From NCBI GenBank assembly GCA_001939145.1, contig LSRX01000361.1, positions 332,721-396,720 of the forward strand: a stretch of DNA of 64,000 nt, written 5' to 3'. The position numbers and the translations under genes were made by a program. Source of the DNA: Symbiodinium microadriaticum. Its lineage: Eukaryota; Sar; Dinophyceae; Suessiales; Symbiodiniaceae. The notes beneath the pieces were generated by a model. The model searched no databases. It had not been told where the DNA came from and worked only from the letters and a program-made list of their open reading frames with translations. This document shows, piece by piece, positions 10,336-21,828 of this stretch (the stretch's first letter is position 1; each line of letters begins with the position of its first letter).

Positions 10336-12370
10336 GCGCTAGCTCAAAAACGTGTGCTTTACTTTATTAACTTTATTATCGTCGTGGCGATGCCTCTTGT
10401 CGTGAGCACTGCATCGGTGACTAGTGAATGCTAGCCCAAAGAGCCGTCGGTACCCGTGACCTGCCGTCAGCGGAAAGCTCCATGCCAGGAGGCATGCCAT
10501 TTTCGACTTGCGACGTGTCTCAACTCCGTAAGTAGAGGCAGAATCTTTCGTGTTCATACAGAAGCTCATCCGGCTTCACAACATTCGCCATTCCGGCAGA
10601 GCACTGTCTCGGATCTGCTGTGTCGATGGACACCTCCCCCTCTGAACTCTTAACCCTAAGCCAGATGTTATAGGACATCTTGGCCTCGTCCTAGCCAAGC
10701 GGGAGGCAACAGCGCCATCGAACAGCAAGCGATCTCAAGGCGGTGTTCTGCCACTCCCTCGCGAGAAAGAAATTGAACTTTGTAACGGGGGCTTGGTCCA
10801 AACTTTTTGAACCAGTGGAGGTCCACAGTACAGCGAGCTATCTGAAGAGATCCCGAGAACTCCAAAGAATCCCCAAAGCTCTCAACCAAAACTCATACCT
10901 GGAACTTATGTAGAACGACCCAACTCTACGACTCTCCTCAGGGGCTTCTGCGCTCGAAGAAGTAATTGCTTCGAGCCGCTTTCGAAGACACCGCGGTGGA
11001 TCCTTGGCGGTTCATCTCTATTGACATCTCGTAGCACAGGAAGTACGCACCACTTCAGCTGAAAGCTGATTTGGGTGCTTTTCGGATCCTGGGCTGCTGA
11101 ACTTTTTTCCATGTCTGTGTTTATTATAAGGGCGGTGCAACAACATTACCAGGCGAAGTAGGGTGTTCCTTTCAGTGTCAGGTTTTGGAGTTTAGAAAGT
11201 CTTGCTTTGAGGTACTAGGTATCCTGGCTTGCACTGCAAGGATCCCGACACGTAGTGAAGGTTTTTTTCCGACTATTTTTTTACGCACATCTCGCAAGTG
11301 CATGCCACCTGGTGGTCCTGGTGAAGCCTCTGCCCGCGAGGTGTGACTGGCATCCAGGCTCGAGTACAAGCTGAAAAACCCAGAACAAGGTACAAGTTAA
11401 TTTCTTTGTCGTTATGTTGCGACTTTGCTTCTGTGGTCGCACAGTGGAAAGAGCCCTTCGTACTCGTATGCCGTTGTAGGACCTGGAATGCTTGCTTGGG
11501 CTTGCGATGAAACCAAGCAATACCCTGACTGGCTGTAGATGAAGGGGCCTCAGAGGCCTAGATTGACTTGGATCAGGTTTGACCGCTTCTTGAGTCTGCT
11601 AGAGACAGATGTAAAGAATTCGAAGACGTTCAACTTACAGTTGTGTTTGTTGTTACGGCAAGTCACACGCTAGTAGCAGCTGAAACATTGCCCAGAACAT
11701 TACGAAGAATGGCAATGACACGACGGTAGGGATGGTGCCATCAGCGCTACACACCCGAAGCCCGAAGCCTTTAACCCCACTTGAACACCAATTGTAATGG
11801 CAAGCTGCGGCTGCAGTCCCACGAAGAGTCCCACGAAGCGCGGAAGCACGGTTTTTTTTGTATTTGGAAGTTCCATTTTCGGCAGTCGTTCTCAAAGGCA
11901 GGTCTCTTGTTGCCCTGAAATTCCTCCGAATAGGTCTCGCATTGTCTAAACGACGTCTGGCGTAATCAGGAGTCCTGTGGCTGATGCCACCTTAGACGCT
12001 CTGCCCAAGCCTATACCCTGAACCCTGTCGAGGCCTTCAGCCTTCAAGCATGCGATGGAAACACGTCGGGCAAGAATTCCGAGCCCATCTTGGCTTCCTA
12101 TTGATTAGGACACTTCTTTGTGAAGCTCCTTCGGTTGTGCGGTCGGTCTGACTAGGGTCCTCCCGGTGGTTTGTTTAGGGCTCTATAGGATTTTGGGGCT
12201 GCGGAGTCTGTAGAGCTCCACGGCTTTGGGGTCTTTGTCTTAGGCATGATGGGCTTAGGGCTTGATTAGTGTGTTTCAGGCCTCACTCGTCAGGTTGAGA
12301 CGTAAAATCTTCTGGTGTTGCAGAGAGCCATAGAAAGCCTCGGAATGACGCACAAGCAAAGCCGCAGGGG
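10336..12370. other. Anonymous sequence downstream of the membrane-protein gene
   Basis: The sequence is mostly unique, with few telomere-like words and only short ORFs (under about 80 codons) in several frames. No domain, RNA gene or repeat family is recognised. The first few hundred bases presumably include the 3' untranslated region of the upstream gene; no clear polyadenylation signal can be assigned. Confidence 0.4.
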
Positions 12371-12379
12371 CCTCCCCTG

Positions 12380-13540
12380 CGATTGCCGGTTCCGCCATCC
12401 AAGAAGGACGTCCGGAGTTCGGATTTCGTAAGGTGGCAGCATTGTTCCTCAGGACTTTCCTATGTATACTATCATCGAAACCACCAGAGCCTTGGTTTCA
12501 TGATTCCAGCTTTTGTATGGCCTGTGGAGCATATTGCGGACAGCCTGGTGTCAACAGAGATCAAGGGCCCCGTAAGGGCTTCGAGGTTTTTAAAGGGTCT
12601 CTTAAGGTTCAGGATTGTGGTTGGGTGTCAGGTTAAGGGTGCAGCGCTTAGGGTTCGGGGCCGGGGTTCAGGGCTTAAGGCCTAAGGTCAGAATTTCCCT
12701 TGAGTTCGGAGCATCAGATCTAAGACTTCCCCACCATTCAGAAAGAGGAAATCGCAAGAAAGTCTCCACACAAAACCCAGCCCACGAACCCCAACCCCAT
12801 ACCCAAAACCCCAACTGTTGGCCCTAAGCTGCGCAGAACTCTACAGAGCTTCAGAACATCCTCGACCTGAGCTCCTGTTGAGAAATTGAGCAAGAAGAGC
12901 CTCGGGAAAAAAAAAAGGCGCAAACCCATTGTAAAGCCTTCTAACTGCAATGTCCAACCGCCCGAAAGGGCAAAACCCCATAACTTTCAACTTTTAAACC
13001 CTAAACAAGGCCTAAACCCTAAAATAAAGATAGGTGTCCTTAACAAGAACCCCCAGGAGCGTCGGAAGCCGCAAGAAGAGGCCGGGCGTGAGGGGACTTT
13101 GGCGGGTTGGGTTTGGGGCTTGAAGTGTTCAGGGCTTTGGGGTTGAATCGTGCGTTCATATGGGCTTTAGGATACAGGGTGTGGGACTTGGAGCTCAGAG
13201 AGGGTTTTGAGCTGTAGAGTTCGGGTGTTGGGCTTCGGCCCTCAACACCTTTTTGCCCGTACTCCTCGAGCCCAGGTGCACGACGTCCCCGAAGTGATCT
13301 CTGCAGAGACGAACTTCGAAGAGCATCGGACATGTCGGACCATCGTCGAGGCGGTTGCACAGGGGGTTCAGGGTTTTGGATCTAAGAGTGTTGAGGTTTT
13401 GGGCTTAGGGCTTCAAGTCTAGTGCGGCTAGTCAGAGTTTAGTGTTTAAGAGCCCCGGGTGTAGGGATTTCGTGCCTTAGGGTTCAGGGGAATTAGAAGG
13501 GCATTCCGTAGTTAGGGCTCCTTCGTGTAAACTTAGTAGA
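12380..13540. repeat. Degenerate telomere-like sequence of mixed polarity
   Basis: G-rich blocks lie at 12590-12690 and 13100-13500, with a C-rich block at 12770-13025 between them. The orientation changes twice in about 900 bases. No gene is recognised. Confidence 0.65.
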
Positions 13541-13692
13541 ATGTACTTCAAACCGTATTATGACACTTATTAGGCCACCCCCTCCACAGCAGTGTTCGCG
13601 TGATCAGCGCGTGATTTTTGTCAGAAGAGTCTCTTCAGAAGCCTGCTCCCAATCAAGCCCACGGCTGCAAAACAGGCCTGGAACGTACGTAC

Positions 13693-13709
13693 GTGTGTGT
13701 GTGTGTGTG
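13693..13709. repeat. (GT)n microsatellite
   Basis: A short alternating GT run preceded by ACGT repeats. Confidence 0.85.
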
Positions 13710-13800
13710 CATTCAGATGTTATGAGTATGAGAGCTTGTTTCTCTTTGCATTGATTGTCTATTCGAAAGGTTTGTTGTGTTGTAGATGTGGCTGTTGCTG

Positions 13801-13873
13801 ATAAGCACCGGCCGTTGCCAGGGCCGTTGCCTGTAAGCAACGGTCGCTGCTTTGCGCAATGGTCGTTGCTTAT
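13801..13873. repeat. Nested three-stem inverted repeat (73 bp)
   Basis: ATAAGCA (13801-13807) pairs perfectly with TGCTTAT (13867-13873). CCGTTGC (13812-13818) pairs with GCAATGG (13856-13862), allowing one G-U. CCGTTGC (13824-13830) pairs perfectly with GCAACGG (13837-13843) around a six-base loop. The outer stem and total length resemble a tRNA, but there is no T-loop signature and the inner arms do not form a cloverleaf. It may be a structured RNA or a hairpin-type short repeat. Confidence 0.6.
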
Positions 13874-14047
13874 GCTGGGACTGGCTTCTCGCGTGCAAGC
13901 CCGTTCAAATCGTATATGGTTTCCGCATCTCCCTCAACCCTAAACCTTAAACCTCTCTTTATTATTGCTTTGCCAGACCCAGGTCTCATAAACCTGATTG
14001 TCAGTGCGGAAGGTTTGAGGTCTCGGACTTCAGTTCAAAGCTGAGTA

Positions 14048-14069
14048 GACACACACACACACACACACC
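14048..14069. repeat. (AC)n microsatellite
   Basis: About eleven AC dinucleotides. The following stretch to about 14640 is anonymous, with a 117-codon plus-strand ORF (14281-14634) of uncertain status that contains telomere-like words. Confidence 0.85.
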
Positions 14070-14714
14070 CGCGCCAAACAAAGGGAATATGCTGACTTGA
14101 AACATATCCTAAGGGTATATCAAGCCCTGACCCTGGTTTGGAAAGGTCACTGGCACTGAGCTGCGGGTCGCTTGGCGCGCATAGTTATTGTTCTCCTGGG
14201 GCTTCTCGGGATTACGGCATAAAAATGATTTTTTATTACATTATAATAGGTCGTATGACAATATTAGTTTTTAGTATACAGTGTCATATTGTATGATACT
14301 GTGCTTATATTCTATCATAGGGAATTTGGGTGAAGTGGGTCTGTATCAGGTTATTTCACGGGCTCAGGGTTTTCGAGCTTCCGGGATACGTGTGTTTTGC
14401 ATGGGGTGTGAGGTTCATAGGCTCTTGATTTTGGGGAATCGATTTTCCCAGGAACAAAGGATGATGGTTCTGGTCGGCTTGGGGTTTTGGTGGCTGGGCA
14501 GATTTGAGCAGAAAAGGGTTCGGTACGGAGTGTCGGTCCAAACAAACCCGATACTAACAAGCCGGTGCTGGATGGGTTTGGAGTTGAGGGTGCTTTTCAA
14601 GCCATTGCAAGTATGCATAACACCACTCTATTAAAGAAAAAAGATGGACAGTAATGGCAGCGAGCTGTACCAGACACTCAAGCCTAAACATATCGAGACA
14701 AACCTTCTGTCCTG

Positions 14715-14875
14715 TACCGCTACCACTACCGCTAGCACTACCCCTCTTCCAAGAGCTGTCACCGAGAAATCGCAGGACTTCGGCTTCACTGCCGCCACAC
14801 TACACTACCGCTACTGCTACTGCTGTTACTACCCTACGACCATCACTATTACTATGACGACAACTACTAATTGCT
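14715..14875. repeat. Imperfect triplet tract (TAC/ACT/CTA family)
   Basis: Three-base periodicity with drifting triplets (ACC, ACT, GCT, TAC, TGC) runs through this stretch. It gives the 137-codon ORF at 14644-15057 its Thr/Tyr/Cys-rich centre. The ORF is probably a by-product of the periodicity, though its C-terminal part (14880-15057) is not repetitive. Confidence 0.6.
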
Positions 14876-15194
14876 ACAACAAAGACCTCAGCAAAATCCA
14901 GTGTGTCCAAAATCGCAGAAACAGACACTTGAAGTCGATTCCAGTCTTAGCCATGCCTAATGCGAAAAAAGAGAAACATATGAAAAGACTCAAGAACGAA
15001 TGGGGTGAGTACCAGTGTTTGCGGCTCCATCAAGACATAAAGTATAGACATACTTAAAGCAACGCAACACCTTGATGCATTTTTGCATTGTTTCAGAAAC
15101 GAACGCCGACATGCTGGCAACTACAGCATCTGTCACGAGACCATTTCTGAACAAAGTTGCATTTCCCTGTCGCACCGGGGGAAGCTCTTCTACT

Positions 15195-15370
15195 GCCATT
15201 GCCATGATGACGATGACGACGACGACGAGTGCTCCTCTCCGACTCCCGCTCCCACTGCGACTGCTCCTGCTCCTGCCATTGCTGCTGCTGCTATTCATGT
15301 TAATAATTATAACAAAAATTACTGCTTCGACTACGACTACGACGACAACTGTGACAGGAAGAAGAGTAGC
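15195..15370. repeat. Imperfect triplet tract (GAC/CTC/CTG/ACT family)
   Basis: A run moving from GACGAC through CTCCTG and GCTGCT to ACTACG. Overlapping ORFs on both strands (15072-15545, 15083-15538, 14990-15565) reflect this periodicity and are not called as genes. Confidence 0.6.
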
Positions 15371-15559
15371 CATAAGAATTGCTGGAGGTCCACATTGCGC
15401 CGCTGCCGCGGCCTTGCGATGTGCTTGTGTCGAAGAACGAGATCCAGGCATGCGGCCTTGGGGCTTGCAAAGCCGACACCGGACAGGAGATGCACAGGTC
15501 GTAGCTGGTACAATTCGACACCTGCAACCTTGTGGTGAGTTATAGGGCTTCAGCTGGCT

Positions 15560-17960
15560 TGCCACAGAGGTGCCGTTGCAGCCTGAAAAGGCAGCCCAAT
15601 GCTGGGGCTTAAATAAATACCAATTCTAGATTGGGGGTTAGTACTATAAGTATCGTAGCATGGGCCCTGAAAACCCCATTCTAACTATTAAGGCGCTTAT
15701 ATTAAGCGGGTGCATACTACAGGTTCCGCGACATCTCACCAGCTCCAAACCCAAAACTGAGCTCTTAGTGAGGGAGCTTAATTGCAATACTAAACAGATC
15801 CCCCAAAATGGGAACTTAAGTTAAACTCCTTAATTAAGAAGAACCCAGTAAGCTGTGAGGCCAGAACCATACGCACAAATCTTATGCCCACTCTCCCAAA
15901 CAGCCTGTCAGACCACCACACTCAACCCCAAAACACAGTTGTACCAACCCGTCGGCGCTACTCAAAACCTTAGCCGAACGGAGAAACCTTAGCCGAACGG
16001 AAGCGCACAGCTGAAATCCCCAAAGCCCTAAACCCCTGAACCCAGAACTCCCAAACCCCTCAGCTCCCAAAGGCCCCTAAAGAGGCCCTATAGGCCCCAA
16101 AAGCTCCAAAAGCCCCCGAAACCACCAAATAAAGTTCGAAGGAGTCGGAAGTTTAGGATCCCGAAGTTCAGTGGGCCAGGTTTCCCTGGCGGAGGCGAAT
16201 GTCTCGAGCCCACAGAGGCCATGCAGGGGTTTGTGTGCGTGTTTGGGTTTATGGCTTTAGGTTTTGCGCTGTTGGGTTCCTGAAGTGAAGGGGCCGAGCC
16301 GAATCCCTTGAGGAGCTCCAAAGTTCAGCCACATAGCACAAAGCCCGAAAAGCCCCACAGGCGCGTAGTTTAGGGTTTAGGGGTTTTAGGGTTTCAGAAG
16401 CTGGGTTGGCTTGGAGTCAGGCTCAGAAGCAAGCAGTGCATTTAGGGCCCCCAGCATGCTCGAGCTCAGGGATTCAACCTTCGAGCTGTTGACCCTTGGG
16501 AGCAACTTCGCTCATTTGTCGGGATTTGCTGCGCATCCCATGATCAAATAACCAAACGGCATGGTGCCTCCTCTACTTGAGATACAAAGGATAGACCGGT
16601 CTTCTGGTGTAACCGCTGCATCTTTGTTCACTGCAGCGGTTAGCGATTTGAGCAGCCTTGTTTCGGCAGATCCTTGTCTGCCGGATCGAAATCCCCAAGC
16701 CCAGCACTCAAGGAATCCAGGACATCGAAAGTGTAGAGAACTCCCAAAGATTCGCGCTTATGATTGAAGTTTTAGCAGGGAAATGCCAAACCCCAAACCC
16801 GTGTGCAGGTGGCGGCTTTTAGGAGCCAACATCATCCAGGCAGCCCGCGAAACTGCTACGTACCACCGCCGCAGGCCACATGGGCTTTGGGCTTGGGGTC
16901 CCTAGTCTACGCTTGATTCTAGGTTCATGAAACTGACATTATCTAACGTGCCGTACGATTTAGACTTCACGGCTTTGCGGGATCAGGAGGTTTTGTAAGG
17001 GTTTCTGCCCCTGAACGGCACACAGCCGGCTTTTCGTCCTGGCGGTGTCTTCGGTCATGTTCATGTGTGCAAACTGCACGTGCACTTGAACCGTTCCCAA
17101 ACGTTGAGCTTACTCTTGCACCCTACACCCTTAGCCCCCAGCCCTAACCCTATAATTACACCCTAAAACTAAACCCTGCACCCTATGCCCCATATGCCCT
17201 AAACCCGCGATGAATCTCCATTAAGGGTTTGGGGCAGTGTAGGAAATACCACAGCCGCCAGGTGGGATTAATTTTTCGAGCCAGCCTCTAAAAGCTCCAA
17301 CGCGAAAGCCATTAGGCGCCTCAGCGCTTAGAGCTTGCAGCCTAGGCCGGAAACCCTAAACCCTAAACCCCAAAATTCCTAAGTACGGGTCTTAGCGGTC
17401 TAAAGGTTGCCCAGCAAACTGCCGGAGCCGATGGTTTGTAGCTAAAACGAACCATGGACTCTCAAAGAGCATATCCAAAAAAACAAGTTTACAGCGGTTC
17501 AGGTAAACTATACAGGCCGCCTTTCGGAAATGAGGTTCAGACACGGCGGACAGCATTCTTGTAGAGTTCGTTGCAGAGCTGGAAATCCGGCGGTTCTGCA
17601 AAGTGTTGACCCCGCAGCCTGAAACCTTACATGACTTGCATAACGAAACGAAGCCTAGACTCATGTCTGAAAAGTGTGAACCCTCAACGCCTACATCCCC
17701 AATCCCCTCTAAACCCCAATAAACCCCGAACCAATACATCCAGAAGGCCTCGGACCTATAAACCTTAAACAACCGGACCCTAAACCGTAGATCCCAAAAG
17801 CTCCTCGGGGCACGAAGGTCGGAGCTGGTGCTTACCACCGGCTTGGGTGAGATTCTCGGAGGACCCATCGAGCTGATCCCAGCTGCACCTGAAAGGAGCG
17901 ATCCCTTCGGGCTTTTGGGCTGTAGAATTGTAGGGGTATTAGGGCTTCAAGGTAACAAGA
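15560..17960. repeat. Degenerate telomere-like sequence with a few anonymous segments
   Basis: C-rich words dominate 15720-16120, 17100-17220, 17340-17390 and 17690-17800. A short G-rich block lies at 16365-16400. A 17-base phrase, AACCTTAGCCGAACGGA, occurs twice in tandem near 15966-16000. A 68-codon plus-strand ORF (16561-16767) could be an exon but has no recognisable domain. A 158-codon minus-strand ORF (17392-17868) runs through telomere-like words and is doubtful. Confidence 0.5.
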
Positions 17961-17976
17961 CAAAATAAACGAACGT

Positions 17977-17993
17977 ATACATACATACATACA

Positions 17994-18029
<36 letters not shown>

Positions 18030-18212
18030 TATATATATCATTATCATATATATTCCAATGGCTCGACAATATTGAACTGCTAGAAATATGATGACATACT
18101 ATATTATATGGTAGTAGGCGATTGATGCATCTGTTTTTGTTGTATAACAACAGATTTCCCATCGACTTATATGAAATATCTTTATTGATTAATTATAGGC
18201 AAAGCAGATACT

Positions 18213-18258
<46 letters not shown>

Positions 18259-18268
18259 TGTATGTATA
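17977..18268. repeat. Inverted microsatellite: (ATAC)n(AT)n ... (TA)n(TGTA)n
   Basis: The left arm is (ATAC)n (17977-18020) followed by (AT)n (18021-18038). The right arm is (TA)n (18213-18231) followed by (TATG)n to about 18268. The arms are reverse complements of each other around a spacer of about 175 bases and could fold into a long hairpin or cruciform. A poly-T run follows at about 18270. Confidence 0.85.
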
Positions 18269-19190
18269 TATTTTTTTTTATGAATCGTAGATGTATCTAC
18301 TTTCGATGGTTTAGATGGATAGATAATAGAAGCATGGCACAAATTTTGGGCATTATTGATTGGGAGCCGATCTCTATCTAGGATTGTTTCGTCGTAGATT
18401 TTGGATTCTTTAGGTAAGGTTCGTACATATTAGATACGGTTCTATGGATGGCATAATCTCGGTCTGTTATTTAATATATTCTAGTTTTTAGACCGGTATA
18501 ATTGAAAATCCAAGATTTAATTCGTTATTATAATAATAATTTATTTTTTTTAGATTTTGAAATATAGCAATATTTCTAATTTATTTATATATTTATATAT
18601 ATTTTTTGTTTTTTTTATGAATTCTCTTATAAAATATGAATATATGGTAAAATTTTAGTCGCGATTTAAATTATTAAATTGGTTTATAGAATATCTTTTA
18701 GCTGGAAGAAGAAGTAACATTCATATATTGATATTCTTTATAGAAATACTATAATTTAGATATTGCTATAAAATTAAGTGATTACCTTGGAGTCATTCGT
18801 AAATTTTCAAATCGGCATGGAAATTATCTAGGAAGATTAATTTAATAGAAATAAATATATTGAAAATAGATAAATATACTAATTCTTTAGAAATGATGGA
18901 TTTTATAAAATTTTTTAGGGTATAATAAGAAATCTTGGGAGATATAGATGCCATATTCGATATATATTAATCTTAGGCAGAGAAATAAAAATCTATATTA
19001 ATATTTTTATTTTAATTCTCGATTATATTATAATTTAGATATCTATAAAATAGGAAGCTTATAAATCTTCCTCCAATTCATATCTTTATAACGACCGAGA
19101 TAAATAGATTATTTATCGAATTATCTGGGATATTATGATAATCATGATATATGGATTATATCCGCTCCTTGGATTCTAAGATTTAATTAT

Positions 19191-19840
19191 GAACTCATAA
19201 AATATTTATAGAGATGCTCTAATGAGTCAATGACGATAATATATGACATCAAAAATCTAATTATGAATAGAAATTTCTAAATATATTTCGGCATTCTTGG
19301 AATATTTGAAGAGATTTAATATTAAGAATGATATTAAGATCAAATGCTTGAAATTATATATCTCAAAATCTCAATAAATTCTTCCATTGATGATCGAATC
19401 ATCTATTTTATGAATGGAATTGATAAATACGCTTTGAATTTTGCTACGAATTTATAAAATATTTATAGAGATCTTCTGCCATTTCCCTTAGAAGATTCAT
19501 ATTGAAATGAAATATTTAAAAGGAGAGATCATTGAAGATGATAATATTTGGAATCAAAGATTCTGACTATGAATGGAAATTTCTTTTATTTCTGAATTCC
19601 TGAAATTTTCGAAGAGATCAATATTTCAATATTAAGAATGATGATAGGATCAAATATATGAAAATTATATATCTAAAAATCTCAATAAATTCTTTCATTC
19701 ATAATCGAATCATCTATTTCATGATCAGATCTTAGAAATACGACTTGTATCCAGCTACGAATTTATAAAATATTTGCGGAGATCTTCTATCTTTTCTCTT
19801 ATAAGGTTCATATTGAAATGAAATATTAATAATAAGAGCT
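19191..19840. repeat. Diverged tandem repeat, unit about 257-311 bp
   Basis: A phrase like GAATTTATAAAATATTT begins at 19191 (diverged), 19448 and 19759, spacings of 257 and 311. Other landmarks recur in the same order: a CTCAATAAATTCTT phrase followed by ATCGAATCATCTATTT near 19371 and 19681, and TTCATATTGAAATGAAATAT near 19496 and 19807. The copies differ by substitutions and indels. The third is cut short where the GC-richer inset begins. No conserved reading frame is evident. Confidence 0.75.
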
Positions 19841-20092
19841 CGATAAAAATGGCAATCCAAGAATAATAGCCAGCCTCAGAACAACACGTAGCAGCAGGCC
19901 TAGAACAGCGACGATAGCACCTGGCAAGAGTATCGCTAAAATTGGGTCAACTACAAACAGGGCGGTCAAGACCAGGCCTAGAACGGCGGCAACCAGGGCG
20001 ATTACAGAGGTAACCAGGGCGACTACAACGAATATTTCTGTTCGTATTATTTTTTTCAAAGATAATATCCAAGAGCGCTCGTTATTTATCAT
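19826..20092 (-). CDS. Hydrophobic 88-codon ORF in the GC-rich inset (doubtful)
   Basis: A minus-strand ORF encodes a short polar head and then two or three long hydrophobic segments built from Val/Ala/Leu repeats (for example VALVTSVIALVAAVLGLVL). The repetitiveness comes from short DNA repeats (ACCAGGGCGA and AGGCCTAGAAC variants) on the other strand, so the frame may be incidental. On the plus strand a frame from 19817 reads Gln/Asn/Gly-rich with TAA and TAG at positions where Gln would fit, and another plus frame is also open. Which strand, if any, is coding is unresolved. A small membrane protein is possible but not supported by any family. Confidence 0.15.
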   Translation of the reverse strand: MINNERSWILSLKKIIRTEIFVVVALVTSVIALVAAVLGLVLTALFVVDPILAILLPGAIVAVLGLLLRVVLRLAIILGLPFLSSSYY

Positions 20093-20822
20093 ATTAGAAA
20101 AATACTATTAGCAGAACAAAAAAATCAATCTATATATATATTCGTATATATTCAATATTTTCTATATCTCATACCTAAAATAGATTATCCAGCTAAATAA
20201 AAATATTTTTTTTTTGAATTAATATATATATCAATTAAAAATATTTAGTTTTATTTTATATATATTATTCAAAATAAATATAGAAAACTAGATTTTATTA
20301 TTTATTCAAGCCAATATCTATAATTCAGAGCCGAATTCATATTTTTTTTATTAATAATATATTTTTCATATCAGATTTATTTCTTGAAATTATCTTATAT
20401 CTATTCAGTGGAATTCGATTAATTCAATTTATTGACATCAGAATATGAATAATATTATCATAAAGAAAATTTTAATATAAAAACAGATTCAGAATTCTAA
20501 TTAGAAATATTATATCAAAACGAAATTGAAGTCATTAGTATCTTTATAAAGCCTGTGCCATCTTCCAACCAAATCTCTAAAATGGTAGTTCCCGGCCCTC
20601 GAAAAGGAGATTAAAAACCCCATAATTCAAACCCCCCAAATCATGAAGCCCATGCATTTTCCTGAAATTTTAACCCCAGAACTCGCACCATGAGGTCCGA
20701 AGCTCTTTTTGTTCATCACGAGGTGTCGAGTCTAGAAGTCTTTGGGTCGGCAAAAGTCTTCCTGTGACACGTGATGCCCTATCTTGCTTTTGCACACTTT
20801 TGGGCTTAAAGGGTTTGGTCGC

Positions 20823-20920
20823 ATATATATATATATACATACACATATATATATATAATATACACACGCCCATGCACGAACAAACACACACACACACACA
20901 TACACACACACACACACACT
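20823..20920. repeat. (AT)n and (AC)n compound microsatellite
   Basis: AT-rich dinucleotides (20823-20862) are followed by two AC runs (20882-20919) around a short spacer. The ORFs across it are repeat translations. Confidence 0.9.
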
Positions 20921-21763
20921 CTTCATGTAGTTTGTTTCTCAATCTCCGCAACTTTTCTGCGTTTGAGGCCCCAGGACTTTTGGTTGTGGACCGTTCTGGG
21001 GGCAAAGTGCTCTTGTCAAGATTGCCGCTGAACCGATGTACTGGGTATTTCTGTAGAACAGCCTGAACCCTAAACCCCTGCATCTTCAGCAGCCTAATGT
21101 AGCGGCAGCTGTTTGCTTGACGGGTTCAGTCCCCCCAAACTCTAAGTAAAGCCATCCTGGAATCCTAAACCCTTCAACTCATAAAGCCGAACCTTTAAAT
21201 CCCTTAGCATGGCTATCCTAGCTGGAATTGTGCAGCATCCCTTCACCAGGCAGCTGCAAAGAGACGATTCGCTCCAAGCCCTTTCTAGCTAAAAAGATTG
21301 AAAGAGTGCTGTGGACTTGGAACCGCGGTGTTGTCGGCTTGCGATATAGGCATCAGGTAGAGGCAGGTTTGCACGACTGATGAGCGCAATACCCACTCCA
21401 AGCAGATGTAGCGCACGTTTTTTGAAGCAAGAACCAAACCGATATTCTGATCGTAGGCAGTGCCATCTCCAAGAATCCTCCATGCTAGGGCATCACATGC
21501 TAAGTCGTTTCCCGACTTGCCAGAAGGTCTTTCCCCTGGGCCTGCATTGAGCAGTCCGGGCCTATCAACACTGCTTCCCACATTCGCACGATTTTCCGCT
21601 GTTTCCTTACGACTCCAATGGGGCCACGCCGAACCCTGCTGCAGTGGGCGTAAACGCCGCGGTGTCGCAGGGCTTTTTTTATAGGCAACGGAAAGAAGGC
21701 GACCTCGCCCATTGCTGTTTTGGCATGTTTCAACTATGCACTGATATAAACAATAGGCTTCTA

Positions 21764-21828
21764 CCCTCCCTCCTTCCCTCTCCCTCCCTCTCCCTCCCTC
21801 CCTCCCTCCCTCCCTCCTTTCCTCCCTC
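21764..21828. repeat. (CCCT)n polypyrimidine tract
   Basis: An almost pure C/T tract of about 65 bases built on CCCT. It is a potential triplex-forming (H-DNA) sequence and accounts for the Gly/Arg/Glu-rich stretch of the minus-strand ORF across it. Confidence 0.9.

Larger units (their letters stand above)
17977..20560. other. Sharply bounded AT-rich island
   Basis: Base composition falls abruptly from ordinary, CCC/GGG-rich sequence to strongly AT-rich sequence and returns just as abruptly after about 20560. CCCTAAA/TTTAGGG words are absent inside. The left edge is a tetranucleotide/dinucleotide inverted repeat; the interior holds diverged tandem repeats and one GC-richer inset (about 19850-20035). 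I recognise no mitochondrial, plastid or viral gene in it. Possible origins are an organellar or foreign insertion, an assembly join, an AT-rich centromere-like or origin region, or a mobile element remnant. The sequence alone does not decide. Confidence 0.7.

Noticed and set aside
13801-13873. tRNA gene
   Set aside because: The outer 7-bp stem and 73-base length fit, but there is no T-loop signature, no usable anticodon loop and no cloverleaf.
14990-15565. 191-codon minus-strand ORF and its plus-strand counterparts
   Set aside because: Open frames on both strands follow the triplet tract; the Val/Ser/Arg runs are repeat translations and the flanks show no domain.
17977-20560. Mitochondrial genome fragment
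   Set aside because: I saw no stretch resembling cox1, cob, cox3 or rRNA fragments. The possibility is kept only as one of several origins for the island.
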